Notes: a model not told the origin generated them from the letters alone. 64,000 bases of DNA from Loripinus fragilis (GCA_964019695.1 OZ026520.1:92074913-92138912), one strand, 5' to 3'; shown: positions 32,321 to 43,772, counted from the first letter of the stretch. Program-made: numbers and translations.

Positions 32321-32617
32321 GTGCTGGAAAATGAAGGTTTAAATAAATATGTTGATGTTGAAACGGTAAAACGTGAAATTGCCGAAGCCACGGACATGAC
32401 ACAAGAACAATTAGACGTTGCTGCTCAAAAAATACTTAGAGACGCTCATACCGGCGGTCTAAAAACCCCTTACTATGAACATTTAGGGGGTTATAGTGCA
32501 CAGGAATTAAAGGATTTTAACCAATATTCTGCTCAAGGTGATTTACGACGGAGGCAAGGATACGAGGAGTACGAAAATAGAGACGATAAAAAGATGGTAT
32601 ATGTCACTTCATTATAG
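32321..32617 (+). CDS. Cav1: Cav1 exon l: distal regulatory helix and PDZ-type C-terminus
   Basis: 297 bases to TAG, acceptor TCTTTTGCAG. It begins VLENEGLNKYVDVETVKREI and continues AEATDMTQEQLDVAAQKIL. Vertebrate Cav1.2/1.3 have VLISEGLGQFAQDP...LADACDMTIEEME...AADNIL at the same place; there this distal domain folds back on the IQ region and damps the channel. The reading frame ends KKMVYVTSLL. Cav1.2 ends VYVSSL and C. elegans EGL-19 ends VTTL, both class I PDZ ligands, so I take this stop as the ancestral C-terminus. A donor-like ATG|GTATAT at 32596/32597 lies inside the exon and would remove VYVTSLL if used. Confidence 0.93.
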   Translation: MLENEGLNKYVDVETVKREIAEATDMTQEQLDVAAQKILRDAHTGGLKTPYYEHLGGYSAQELKDFNQYSAQGDLRRRQGYEEYENRDDKKMVYVTSL

Positions 32618-32670
32618 CACAGGCTTATTGCCGAGGGCACCAACTCTTACATATAATCATAAAAATTCAA

Positions 32671-32880
32671 AGCTCCAGATAAGTGACTCATCATAGTATA
32701 TATTTCTTATTGTTTGATCTAAAACTTTTATCAGTTTCATATCGCTCAATGTAAACATATGTTGTGGGTGCTCAAAGAATCGTCTCATTGAGATGATTCT
32801 TTTGAGCACCCACAGCAAATGTTTTTGATGAGTAATAAGAGGGATGTTTTAGAAATATGATCTCACTTATCTGGAGCACT
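32671..32880. mobile_element. Family A-type hairpin with GCTCCAGATAAGTGA ends
   Basis: Left AGCTCCAGATAAGTGACTC and right CTCACTTATCTGGAGCAC form inverted ends around the usual GGTGCTCAAAGAATCGTCTC hairpin. It lies 54 bases after the Cav1 stop, so it would fall in a proximal 3' UTR. Confidence 0.78.
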
Positions 32881-33086
32881 TACATGATCATAGCTCCAGA
32901 TATAATGAATTGTATAAAGATACAGAGGCTGCAAAACATTTTTTTCTAGTTCTTCATATGAATATATTTCTAAAGATTTTCTAAGAAAGTGTTTTCATCT
33001 ATTTTTAGTTTAAGGAAGATTCATTTATGGTTTTATTGTGTGGCAAATGTGTGCTGTTACATGTTCATTTGCTCTGACACCATAAA

Positions 33087-33260
33087 CACACCGGGTAGGC
33101 GGCAATTGAAAACATCAATACTATCGACAAGCGTAAATAAAAAGTTGTTAGAAACAGAGTTTTCGGGCGACAAATGACAATCGAAAACACTGTTTCTATC
33201 GATTTTGATCCGCGTTCATTGATTGTAAAGAGCGTTTTCGATTGCCGCCTACCCGGTGTG
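33087..33260. mobile_element. MITE with CACACCGGGTAGGCGGCAA ends
   Basis: Left CACACCGGGTAGGCGGCAAT pairs with right GATTGCCGCCTACCCGGTG followed by TG. It is flanked on both sides by ATAAA, a 5-base target duplication. 174 bases, no coding frame. Confidence 0.85.
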
Positions 33261-33489
33261 ATAAAGAGCTTTCTATTTATGGTAAATTAAATTCTAACAC
33301 TTTTCTCTTTCTGTTTTCAAATAAAATGTTGCCGGGTTGTCAGAAATGGAATTCACAAAATGTTTTTCAGAATAGCAAACAGGGAGACCCTGATCAGATA
33401 GGTCCAATGTATAAAGTGGGTTTGATTTGCTGATTTTATTTCTCTTTACTTAAATATCCCCATGAAATGAAATAATTTGATCTCATAAT

Positions 33490-33545
33490 GGGGGGGGGGG
33501 GGTGTTTAAGTGAACCCCCTGTCGACCCCCTCTAGATCTGCCACT
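33490..33545. repeat. Poly-G tract and fragment of a GGATCCGCC-type element
   Basis: About 13 G, then GTTTAAGTGAACCCCCTGTC and TCTAGATCTGCCACTG, resembling the left end of the 55606 element in reverse. Confidence 0.55.
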
Positions 33546-34090
33546 GACCTAGATATAGGACTGGAAAATCAAGGTTATATTTCATTTTACAAGGCTATAT
33601 AATAAGCAATCCTTTGCTCTGCTAGAAATGTAGGGTTTATAAGCGTCTAGCTTATTTTTGTTATTTGTGATCAAAACCATAGATTGTGGGTTCTCTTTAG
33701 TTTTAAAGGTGCCCACAGTCTACATTTTTACACCAATGAGAAACCATTATCAAATTTATTGAACAAGGCAGATGTTATGTCATCTGGTATCGAACAATTG
33801 AGTAAAGGCTCTTTGCATAATAAGGTAATTAAATATTAGCTAACCTGACTATAGCTAAATTCTTAATCTGATTGGATTGCTTTGATGATGATAGGCCAAG
33901 GCTGAGGGCCAAGGGAGGAAAAGTGAAACATGTAACAGCCACTAATCGAGAAGTTATACCAGAACTTAGCCTTAATTGTCGCCTACGGAGATGTTAATTT
34001 TAAATCCTTGATAAAGTTTTCATTCCAAGGCTATTACTATTAGAATGGACTAATTTCTATGAAAAACAAACACAATTAAAACCTAAACTC

Positions 34091-34255
34091 AGGCCTCCTG
34101 AGTACATGTAGTTTCTAATTAACTTTCTTGTTTCTCAACCAAAACATATTTTGCGAGTACTTGAAAGAACCATTTCTATGAAACAGTTCTTTTGAGCACC
34201 CAAAACACATGTGTAGACTGATGAATAAGAAAACAATCACAATTTTTTTGCACAA
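34091..34255 (-). mobile_element. Family A MITE, diverged reverse copy
   Basis: TTGTTTCTCAACCAAAACAT, then GAAAGAACCATTTCTATGAA and ACAGTTCTTTTGAGCACCCA, with several arm mismatches. Confidence 0.75.
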
Positions 34256-34559
34256 TTTTTTTCTTATATGGACCATGTAATCTGGAGCCATGACATCATT
34301 ATCACATTTTCTCATTCCCCTGCTACATTTATATCAATCAATGCAAATACACTCATCACTTTAACCTTTCGCATGTTGCATTTACAATATGCTACTGGGC
34401 AAACATTCATACATGACCAACTAAAAAACAAGCATGGCCAACTATAATTCAGATTGGATCAGAAGAGCTTAGTTTGTACTTCAGATTCAACTTTCTTGGA
34501 ATTTCTTGTTTATCCCTAATCCACTTACTAAAGCTACGCTTGTTATATACATTTATACC

Positions 34560-34735
34560 ACCTTTACCATCTTTAGCACAAAATTATCTTGTGATGTGCA
34601 AGGTCTACACTGATGTAGGTGTTATAAAATAGTTATACCATGTTTTCCATCTGTACATAAGATAATCCACTAGCTAAAGCTTGTGGATTATCTCCACGTA
34701 CAGGCCGACAACCCATGGTATAACTATTACATAGC
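34560..34735. mobile_element. MITE with AGTTATACCATG arms
   Basis: Outer arms TAGTTATACCATG and CATGGTATAACTA, inner arms GATAATCCACTAGC and GTGGATTATC. A second copy is at 62110-62285 with the same upstream CTTGATGTGCAAGGTC-type text. Confidence 0.8.
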
Positions 34736-34743
34736 CTCTCATA

Positions 34744-34941
34744 GGGCCAGTTAAGCAAATATTTTCAGCGTACAATTGGGATTATTTTCTTATACATCAG
34801 TTTAAACATGTGTTTTGGGTGCTCAAAAGAACCGTCTCAGTGAGACAGTTCTTTTGAGTACCTACAACATATGTTTTGGTTGAGAAATAAGAAAAATGAT
34901 TTTTCGTTACGCACCCTTATCTGGGGGCCTGGCCTCTATGC
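34744..34941 (+). mobile_element. Family A palindromic MITE
   Basis: It follows the 34560 element almost directly. GGGCCAGTTAAGCAAATATT is on the left, the usual AAGAACCGTCTCAGTGAGAC hairpin centre follows, and TTATCTGGGGGCCTGG is on the right. Confidence 0.87.
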
Positions 34942-35131
34942 TTAGGAGTGGATTCTAACAGCCAAAGTTAGCCACATATACTCATAAATCCAATATCAGT
35001 CAAGGAGTTAACATCTAAAGCAGCCCCTGTAGCTAATATCTCTAATTTGATTGGCTTCTGGCAATTACCTGTGAAATGATTGACAGCTGTTATCAATACA
35101 GTGACTATGCTGCTTATCAGCTAGATCAGGT

Positions 35132-35365
35132 CCCGAGGTTAAATTTTTTTTCATGCTCAACTCAACTGAGCACGAAATTTCAACTGCTCATAAAAACTAA
35201 GATACCGACAAATGAAGAAGTTTCTTGCTTTAAGTTTCTCAGATGTTGTAATTATCATGCTAATAAATGTTAAAATGCCAACAATTGTTGGCATTTTAAC
35301 ATTTATGACCATGATAAATTTCTTGCTCATTTGAGTTGAGCATGAAAAAAGTTTTATAACCTCGG
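35132..35365. mobile_element. Long palindromic MITE with CCGAGGTTA ends
   Basis: Left CCGAGGTTAAATTTTTTTTC pairs with right TTTTATAACCTCGG; second arms CATGCTCAACTCAACTGAGC and CATTTGAGTTGAGCATG. The centre is a perfect 34-base palindrome built on TTAAAATGCCAACAATTG. Confidence 0.87.
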
Positions 35366-35600
35366 GCTCTGGTCAATGGTCTAATCTAATCTGACAGTAG
35401 CTAAGCTCCGCCCACTTACTGTCTCATTTTGAAGCCATTCCCCTGCTGGGGATTTAAAGTAAACACAGAAAGTTCCTTGAGTCAACTACAGGGTTTCAGC
35501 TAGGGGAGGGGGCTTGGGAGAAAATTCTATCTTATCTTTCTCATTCTCTCTATTTTTATTTGAGGGAGAAGTTTTGATTTAGAAGTTTTGAGTATAAGGG

Positions 35601-35811
35601 TACAGTAAAACCTGTGCAAAACGGCCACTCTGAAAAAGACCGAAATTGGTTTTCAAGACCAAATATTGCTTAATGCAGGTCAAAAGTATTGCAGAATGCT
35701 CAAAGGGGAGCATTCTGCAATACTTTTGACCTTCATTAAGCTACCAATTGTTCTTTAGATCTTTGTTTGGTCTATTTTCAAGTGGCTGTTTTACACAGGT
35801 TTTACTGTATA
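35601..35811. mobile_element. Family E MITE
   Basis: TACAGTAAAACCTGTGCAAA at the left, ACACAGGTTTTACTGTAT at the right, hairpin TATTGCAGAATGCTCAAAGG in the centre. Confidence 0.87.
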
Positions 35812-36215
35812 GTCCCCAACAACTTGCCTCTTAATGGATTGCTGCCCCTTCTCTCAAGAACACACCAATTCCGTAGAGATATTGCCATTCTGGGTGCAAG
35901 GGGGCTTAAGTATGCCTGCAACATGCGAAAGGTTAAACTCTTTTGAAAATATTTCTTCCATTTTGTATATATGTATATAAGTTTGTAAATTTTTGTACAT
36001 GACTGTACTAACAGCGAGTCTAACTGTTACTGTATCATAATAGACTAACTTGCTTTTGTTTACATAAAATTCTTTATTTTGTGCTACTTGAGAGCTTTAA
36101 TATATTAATCATGAGATGCTTGCAGTTTGCTCTGATTTTGAATTGCAAAAAAAATTAATTAGCTTTTATTTTTTTCAAGCCAAAATGATTATATAATGAA
36201 ACTGTTGGTTATGGT

Positions 36216-36405
36216 AGGCCTTTAGTGACGAGTGTGTACCAAAAAATTAATTTTCTTATTTCTCAACCAAATAGATGTTGTGGGTACTCAAAAGCACCGT
36301 TTCAATGAGACAGTTCTTTTGAGCACCCAAAACGAATGTTTGAACTGATGGGTAAGAAAATATTAACAATTTTTATGCTCAAAACGTTTGGTTTATCTAA
36401 ACCAG
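36216..36405 (-). mobile_element. Family A MITE, reverse copy
   Basis: Starts AGGCCTTTAGTGACGAGTG and ends AACGTTTGGTTTATCTAAACC, with the hairpin around GCACCGTTTCAATGAGACAG. Confidence 0.83.
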
Positions 36406-36476
36406 TTTTATGTTATTCAATGGAAGTATTTCAGAACCCACAACATATGAGGGTCTCAATGGGGTACCTCTGAAAT

Positions 36477-36912
36477 GGCTAATCAGTAAAATTTAGGCCC
36501 AAAAATTGATAACCTGTAAAATTTAGACCCAAAAATTGCTAATCAGTTAAATTTTGGCCCGAAAATCAGTAATCAGTAAAGTTAAAGCCCAAAAATCAGG
36601 AATTGGTAAAAATCAGCCCCCAAAATCAGTAATCAATAAAAATTTAAAACCTGTCTAGAAGCATTTATGAGGTGGAATAATTTTTTTCCATCAAATTCGC
36701 TAACAGATAAATGTGCCATTCTCCTATTCAGTAATTTTTTTCGCCCAAAATCGCTAATCATTATAATTTTACGCCGAAATTCACAAATCACTAGCACTTC
36801 TCATTCCGCTATTCTGTAAAATTAACACTAAAAATTTGCTTACCTTTTAATTTTAGTGCCAAAATTCGCTAATCATTAAATTTTACGGCCATAATTCACT
36901 AATCAGTAAACC
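36477..36912 (+). repeat. Degenerate minisatellite with AATCAGTAAA units
   Basis: About 30-base units of the form GCTAATCAGTAAAATTTAGG plus CCCAAAAATT, strongly diverged after 36650. Confidence 0.75.
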
Positions 36913-37606
36913 CCATTGACACTCTCACATATGGACTATTTTGCACAAGATTTTGGTACTTATCATATATGGGCAAATGCCTCTCATATAAACACCCATG
37001 CACACTTATCTAACTGCACTAGAGGTCTAAATTTTTGTCTAACCCTTCATCTTCACCCATACTTTGTGTATGCCAGTAGCGAAGGCTCATATACACAAAA
37101 GCCTTCTTTAAATGCCCATTCTGATGTATCCTGAGGGGCGAGAAGTCTAAATTTTGGTCTGAGCTTTCATATACATCCATACTTTGTTTATATAGTTAGA
37201 CATATTTCCAATAGATTTCTCAAATTCTACCTTGAATGTACGAAGATAATTTTTGATTATAGTTTCTTAACATTTTTTTTGTACTCATGGCGTTTCTGCC
37301 TGTAAAGGTGTTACACTTTCATTGAGAATGAGAGCAGACTGCATGACATCTTGGTTTGTGATATGACGTTTGTTACTATTTATAAAACCTTGTATATAAT
37401 CACTGTGATGCCATGGTTACAGCATGTGATGTTATGTTACCATGGTAACAACCAGCTGGTCTGGTGCCTCATGTATATAATCCATTTTAACCCTTATAAA
37501 TGTTTTCTTGCTGAATTTAAGTATTAGCACATGTATTTTAAATTATTTTTGCCCTTAATAACAGGGCTTGATGTCTCTGTTATTCTAAACAAAATTTCAA
37601 TGTTCA

Positions 37607-37814
37607 TACAGTAATATCTGTGTAAAATGGCCACTCCAAAATAGACAAAACAAAGATCTTAATAATGGTAAGTTAATGAAGATCGAAAGTATCGCAGAAT
37701 GCTCCAAGGGGAGCATTCTGCAATACTTTAGACCTGCATTAAGCAATTATTGATCTTGAAAACCATTTTTTTTTGTTCTTTTTGAGAGTGGCCGTTTACA
37801 CAATTTTCACTGTA
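37607..37814. mobile_element. Family E MITE
   Basis: TACAGTAATATCTGTGTAAA and ACACAATTTTCACTGTA ends, hairpin GCAGAATGCTCCAAGGGGAG in the centre. Confidence 0.83.
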
Positions 37815-38317
37815 TTTTGGTTTTTGCCTAAAACATAGGTCTTTTTGTTTTCAAGTAAAATGTTATTGGAAAAGAAGTTTTTAGCTTTCTCTTGCTTGGA
37901 GTGACTTTTGTTGCCTGCTGATAACCTGATAAACTTTGAAAACATTTTGGACTAAGATCAGGTCAGACTAATTGTTGGGCCTGTTCTGCTTCCAAACTGT
38001 TTAACACTCTGATGCTGTTGTTGAAAGAATTTTTCTGAATAAGTTAATTCTAGAAAAAATAAATTCACAGATGACAAAATAGCATGCAAAATTACCTAGC
38101 ATGAAAAGAGTACAGCATAAGGTACAAGTTGGCATGTGCATACAGATCTGAGTCTTCCATTGAGGCACATGCCTCAGGGAGGGTACTCTCATTTTCTCTT
38201 CATACATAGGCTTGGACTAGGTATCTACTGTTAAAAAAAACATATCTGGAATATCAGGCATACCTCTATTTTAAATTTTAGCAACCCCCTAAAAATATTT
38301 GAAATTTTAGCAACCCC

Positions 38318-38570
38318 CATCCCCCCCACCCCCCCCCCCCCCCCAAAAAAAAAAAAAAAAACAAAAAAAAACCATCCCATTCTGTACATTAACCTCAAGA
38401 AAAGAACCTAAAATGCATAAAAATGACCCCTAAAACCAGTCCAGTTTTTGTGATTAACCCAAAAAAATATCCACAAAATCCTTCATACCCCCGAAAATAT
38501 TCATTTTTCTGACCCCCCCCCCCCCCAAAAAAAAAAAAACAAAAAAACAATAAATAAATAAATAAAAATA
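38318..38570. repeat. Poly-C/poly-A low-complexity block, duplicated
   Basis: Two C runs each followed by an A run (about 38318-38370 and 38513-38540), then TAAATAAATAAA. The two halves share CCCCCAAAAAAAAAA and similar flanks. Confidence 0.75.
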
Positions 38571-38819
38571 AATAAACAAATATTGAAATTCAAGATTTTG
38601 AAGCACAAAAAAATGGTCTGAGCCTACATATAAATGGAACATCAGAGTACCCCCTGGGGCACATGCCAACTTGTACCTTTTGTTGGACACCTGCTTATAA
38701 CCAATCTCATCAGCTGATATTAAATTCAATAGTTTGAAATTAACCTCATATCCCTATTTATGCCTAATGAAGATGTACTCAAATTTCGAATGCTTTAATT
38801 TCTCTATCTGTTCTCAAAA

Positions 38820-38990
38820 TAAATGGTTGGAATTCACAAAATGCTTGTCAGAACAGCAAACAGGGAAAACTCTGATCAGACTGCTTCCTAAGAAGCAGCA
38901 TGATCTTGGTCTGCACTGTTTGCCAAGGCTCTTTAGCAGGCATTTTGTGTTCAAAATTTTTGAACATCTTCCATATTGTCCCCTTGAAAG
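38820..38990. mobile_element. Hairpin element with CAGACTGCTTCC
   Basis: AACAGCAAACAGGGAAAACT, then GATCAGACTGCTTCCTAAGA and the complementary AAGCAGCATGATC, then GTCTGCACTGTTTGCC. Related to 31320-31440 and 33340-33410. Confidence 0.6.
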
Positions 38991-39154
38991 TGAAAAAGTG
39001 TAATGCAGAGTGAAGCATCTCATCTTGGCCTGCACTGCTTGATTGGACAAAAATGTTTACCATTCTGATTCAAATAAATCATTTCTTATAACCCTTTTCC
39101 CACCACTCATTACAATTGCCATCTGCTCTCTCATCTGCTTATTTATGTACTTGT

Positions 39155-39631
39155 GTGAAAGTTTTCAGGATCATTCCTGAATTCAGGATTTTAAGGCCGA
39201 CTTTCTGTGGAAAGTCAGCCTCAAAATCCTGAATTAGGGAGACCAAATTAGCTTCTCTTGTCTGCTTATGTACTTTGGTAGCCCATATTGCAAACACATG
39301 GGTGAACATTTTCAGGATCATTCCTGAATTCAGGATTTTGAGGCCGACTTTCTGTGGAAAGTTGGCCTCAAAATCCCGAATTAGGGAGACCATATTAGCT
39401 TCTCTGATTTATTTTCAGTCTGTCTAAGGACAATAGACCATTTAAACTTAAAAGTGTGAATATTTTTGTTTTGTCACAATAAAAGCTCTACAGAGCTTAT
39501 GTTGTTTGTTTCAAATAAGCAACGTTAAATAAAGCTTCTTTTTTATCTTTATCTTTATTTAGTGTGCCTACAGTTTTAAGATTAGAGTTCCAAAAATTCA
39601 GGATTTCGGGAATTTTGAACTTTCACCCATG
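39155..39631. mobile_element. Partial plus full family B MITE with an internal insertion
   Basis: 39155-39256 is a left half and 39297-39631 a full element ending GAACTTTCACCCATG. At about 39465-39560 the full element carries an extra block with CACAATAAAAGCTCTACAGA, AAATAAAGCTTC and a TCTTTATC tail, possibly the 3' end of a retrotransposed transcript or LINE, flanked by ATTT. Confidence 0.65.
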
Positions 39632-40281
39632 CATATACAACATGCAACCAAATCAGTCTGCTCTCATAGTCTGGTCAGAGTTCATTGTGTTCAAAGTGAA
39701 TGCTGCAGATGCAATAAGAAGACAATATTTCCGGGATAAAAATATTGGCATGATAAGGATTAAACAACCATAAGGCCAAATTAAAAAAGATAAATTGTTT
39801 CTCAGGCCCTCCCTTATCTGACTTTTTTTTCAAACTTGAATTAAAAAAAAAGTGGCCTCATTTAGTTTATTCATATGTCAAAATCAAAATGTCAACATTT
39901 TTATGCTTAAAATGAACCAAAAAAAGTGCCTCATTAGTTTTCGATGAAATTTAAAAAAAAAGTGGCCTCATCTGTTTTGGGGGAAATAAAAATTAAAACC
40001 TGCCTGCCTCATCTGTTTTTCAAAAAAGTTGCCTGAGAAACACTTGTTTTTTTAGCCTAAATGTAATTTTTTTTTAAATCTTTGGACAACAAAAAAGATG
40101 CAAAATTACCCAGCATGCAAGGAGTTTGATTTGACCAATGTGCATTTTTCATTGCATTTATGAGCATGTACCCTGCATGTGAGGATGGTACCCGATTCTT
40201 GTTTACCTTATTGCAATCAGAATGGCCATAATAACCTTCCATAGTTTTGAAAATTCAGAGTGTAGTAGGATAAAACGAATC

Positions 40282-40619
40282 TACAGTAAAGCCTGTGTAA
40301 AACGGACACTCAAAAATAGACAAAAAAAAAGATCTTAATGACAAATGGTAGCTTAATGAAGGTCAAAAGTATTGCAGAATGCTCCCCTTGGAGCATTCTG
40401 CAATATTTTTTACCTTCTAAAGGGATAATTGGTCTAAGAGGCTGACTTCTTGGCTCTCATTTGTCATGTCTAATTGTGAGTTTTTTACTTTCCCATAGGT
40501 ATCCTGGGTCAGGTGTGGTACTTGATTGTATCTATTCCTGATCTTTGCCCTCTTTCTTACTTTGAAAACCCTTTTTTGGTCTTTTTGAGAGTGGCCGTTT
40601 TACACAGGTTTTACTGTAT
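40282..40619. mobile_element. Family E MITE interrupted by a reverse family F fragment
   Basis: Ends TACAGTAAAGCCTGTGTAAA and ACACAGGTTTTACTGTATT. The piece 40438-40566 (GAGGCTGACTTCTTGGCTCT to CTTTCTTACTTTG) is family F in reverse. Confidence 0.8.
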
Positions 40620-40729
40620 TACTAATAGCTTGATGAATGAATTTGGATGATAAGTTTTTATGACCTGCTGTAGAAGATATTCAGAAATAGTATCATGCAC
40701 TGATCTGCTTTACAATAATTGTTAATTTT

Positions 40730-40857
40730 GATATGGGACTCGCCGCGAGAAACCTGGTTTTGTTTGCGAACAACAAAGGTGCTGACCAGACTGCGCATCT
40801 GCAGATGTGCAGTCTGATCAGCACCTTTTCTATTCATTTTTTGGAAAGTATTATAAA
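40730..40857. mobile_element. Truncated family C MITE
   Basis: GATATGGGACTCGCCGCGAG, AAAGGTGCTGACCAGACTGC and the hairpin centre GCATCTGCAGATGTGC. The right terminus is lost at the join with the next element. Confidence 0.7.
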
Positions 40858-40858
40858 T

Positions 40859-41103
40859 CATGGGTGAAATTTTTCAGGATTATTCCTGTATTCAGGATTT
40901 CGAGACAGAATTTCCTTAGAAAGTCAGCCTCAAAATGCTGAATTGGAAGAATTATAATTAGGTTTTCTTATTTATATACAGTCTGTCTGAAGACTATTGG
41001 CCAAATAAACTTGAAATTGTGAATATTTAGTGTGCATACTGCAAGTTTTAAGATTTGAGTTTCAAAAGTTCAGGATTTTGGAAATTTTGAACTTTCACAC
41101 ATG
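40859..41103. mobile_element. Family B MITE
   Basis: Directly abuts the previous element. Ends CATGGGTGAAATTTTTCAGG and TTTGAACTTTCACACATG. Confidence 0.82.
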
Positions 41104-41197
41104 ATAACTCCACTTGCTACACACAATATTTCAAGATTCTAGTAGCTAGTCTCTGTAGCTGAGCAGGCTGCTTTGAGTTATACCTGGTCACAAACCC

Positions 41198-41443
41198 ATA
41201 TGGGCCTTGTGGCGTCAAAACCGGTCTTCAGGGTTTCTGACAAATTGAGACACAAACCAGTCTCCTCGGCTACAGAGACTAGCTAGAACATTGAAATTTT
41301 ACATGTAGCAAGTTTAGATATGATACCACCCAAATAGCGTATAAAAAAGGCACTGATCAGACTGCGCATATGGGCAGGCCTGGCTGTGCCCTTGTTGTTC
41401 ACATACCCAAGAAGACAGGTTTTCTGGCGTCGAGGCCCATATA
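41198..41443. mobile_element. Family C MITE
   Basis: ATATGGGCCTTGTGGCGTC and GGCGTCGAGGCCCATAT ends. Internal CTGATCAGACTGCGCATATG. Confidence 0.82.
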
Positions 41444-41973
41444 ATATTATGTATTTTCAAAACCATGATATACAATCAAATATATTCTGTTTTCATTACT
41501 TTGCATTTTGACTGTCATGAGATTTAGGGGAGAGGTTAATGAACGAGCTTTATGTCTTTTATAATCCTAAATTCCATATTTGACCCTAATAAGTGCTCTG
41601 TATGTATAACTTTTTCAATGCTGTATGGACATAATAAGGTAGTTTGTGGAGAAACAAATATTTTAATAATCTAGATATTTATTCAACTGCAACTTTAAGA
41701 GTGATCTGATCTGCTTCTCTACATTTTGCTTAACAAAAATATATCTGTAGGCTATTTCTAAATATCTTGTATACGTAATGAAAAGAGATATTTAGCCATT
41801 TTGCTGCATACATGTGTATTGTCATTTCTGGATTGCTGCATTTATTAATGAAATTTAAAAAGAATTTTTTTTGTTGCTTAGAATGTAATCATTTTGCAGT
41901 TGAAAATTTGAATATATGCAATACTAAAAAGATGTCGATGTTCTAACAAATGTCCATTCTCTAGTTTTTTTAT

Positions 41974-42201
41974 GTTAACCTAGACTGGCTCCAGTCCTTA
42001 AAACAATTTTTCATCAAAGTGTCATTTCATATACTTGTAGCTAGTCGAACTCTGATGGCTCTGTTTTAAAACAGAGCCATCAGAGTTAGACTAGCTACAA
42101 GTATTTAAAACAGAGCCATCAGAGTTCGACTAGCTACAAGTATATGATATGACATTGATGGAAAAAATGTTTTAAGGACTGGATCCAGTCTAATGTTAAC
42201 C
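41974..42201. mobile_element. Long palindrome with GTTAACCTAGACTGG ends
   Basis: Left arm GTTAACCTAGACTGGCTCC and right arm GGATCCAGTCTAATGTTAAC. The inner arms CTTGTAGCTAGTCGAACTCT and GATGGCTCTGTTTT are present in both senses, and the second arm is copied one extra time (42094-42140). Confidence 0.85.
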
Positions 42202-42723
42202 CTCACCATGCTAGATTTTTTTCCACTACACTGTGTCCCACTTTTTACCTGATTAACTAACAGGATTGCAATTATTAGCATGTATTTACAAGCAGAGTGG
42301 AAAACAGTGTAGATACAGATCAAATGGCTTCATCAGAAGCCAGCTGATCTGGACCTTCACTTTTTCAAAGTAATTCAAATTAAATAGCATTGCTTTATAA
42401 GGATTCTGGCTGACTCTTTTAGACAACTGACAAGGCAATTTTATTATTTAAGAAACTAATTTAAGTTGCTTTAGTTGTATAATAACATGTAAAACAGTTT
42501 TACTTCTTCTTGCATCCTTTGATCAAGGTACTCACTGGCTTTCACTGATACCCCTGGCCATCGTTTATCATCTTTTCTGGAATTTGTTTCTTGAAAGCAT
42601 TTTTTTCTTCATCTTTTTCACATAATGCATAAATTTCTTTTGCTTTTTGCTTGTGGCAATTATTGCTTTGTGTATTCTTCTAAGAGTGAAGTACAGACCA
42701 TGTTCTGAAATTTTAGACACTCT

Positions 42724-42961
42724 CATGGGTGAAAGTTTTCAGGATTATTCTTAAATTCAGGATTTTTAGGCTGACTTTCAATAGAAAGTCAGCCTCAAAT
42801 ACTGAATTAGGCAGACTTTGATAGCTTCCTTTATTTATATTCCGTTAAACTAAAGCAATTGACCCTTTAAACTTATTTTTATAGATTTTGTAGACACTGC
42901 AAGGTTTAAGATTCGAATTTTAAGAGTTCAGGAATTCAGAAATTTTGATCTTTCACCAATG
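42724..42961. mobile_element. Family B MITE
   Basis: CATGGGTGAAAGTTTTCAGG left, GATCTTTCACCAATG right, inner hairpin AGGCTGACTTTCAATAGAAA. Confidence 0.82.
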
Positions 42962-43394
42962 CATTGTGTACTTGACAAATAGGCCACGGAAAACAGTGCA
43001 GACCCAGATCAGGGTCTACAGTGTTTGTCATTCTAACAAGTATGTTATTTAAGTGGATTTATTTATTTTTTTCCTCATCTTGCTTGCTTTAATAAATATC
43101 AGCATTCAATATTAACCAATGAAATTGTGTTTTTTGTGTTTGTTTGTGTTGTTGTTTTTCTATTGTTCTTTAGGAGTAATTTCTGCCTATATTATTGCCC
43201 AAGTGTATATGATGTATTTACATGAATATTGATCAGAACGATGAGTTTTTGTTCATGTATTTTCTTAGTCACTGATTTTTTCCCTTTATCTTACATGTTT
43301 CACAATTTAATAAATTGTTATGATTTTTTGATACATTTCATCTTTACTTAAATATAAGGGAGTCAGTATTTGCAACTTGCTGTATGTCATACTG

Positions 43395-43665
43395 TGTGCC
43401 TTGTCGTGAAAAACCCTGACTTTCTTTCATGCGAACAACAAAGGTGCAGATGAGCTTGTGCATATGTGCGGACTATCAGCCCCTTTGTTATTTGCTTATT
43501 GGAAAGTATAATATCTAAACAGGCTTCATGCAAAACTTCAATATTCTAGCTAGTCTCTGAAGCTGAGCAGGTTGATTTGAGTCTTACTCAGTCATAAATC
43601 CTGAATAATCTGGAAAAACGGATAAATCCTGAAGATAGGTTTTCTCATGGCGAGGCCCTTATGAT
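43395..43665. mobile_element. Family C MITE, old copy
   Basis: GTGCCTTGTCGTGAAAAACC left and TTTCTCATGGCGAGGCCCTT right. A CTGGAAAAACGGATAAATCC piece near 43608 matches the 11236 repeat. Confidence 0.65.
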
Positions 43666-43772
43666 TTCCTATGCTGTATGGTTTCTTACAAAGATAATTG
43701 CTGGAGTGGACTTTTCACATATGTAACTCCACATCACCTTTTTTCTAAGCAAATATTTTCAACTTATATATT

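Noticed and set aside
38454..38729. A 91-residue Phe/Tyr-rich frame on the minus strand
   Set aside because: It is the translation of poly-A, TAAATAAA and poly-C tracts.
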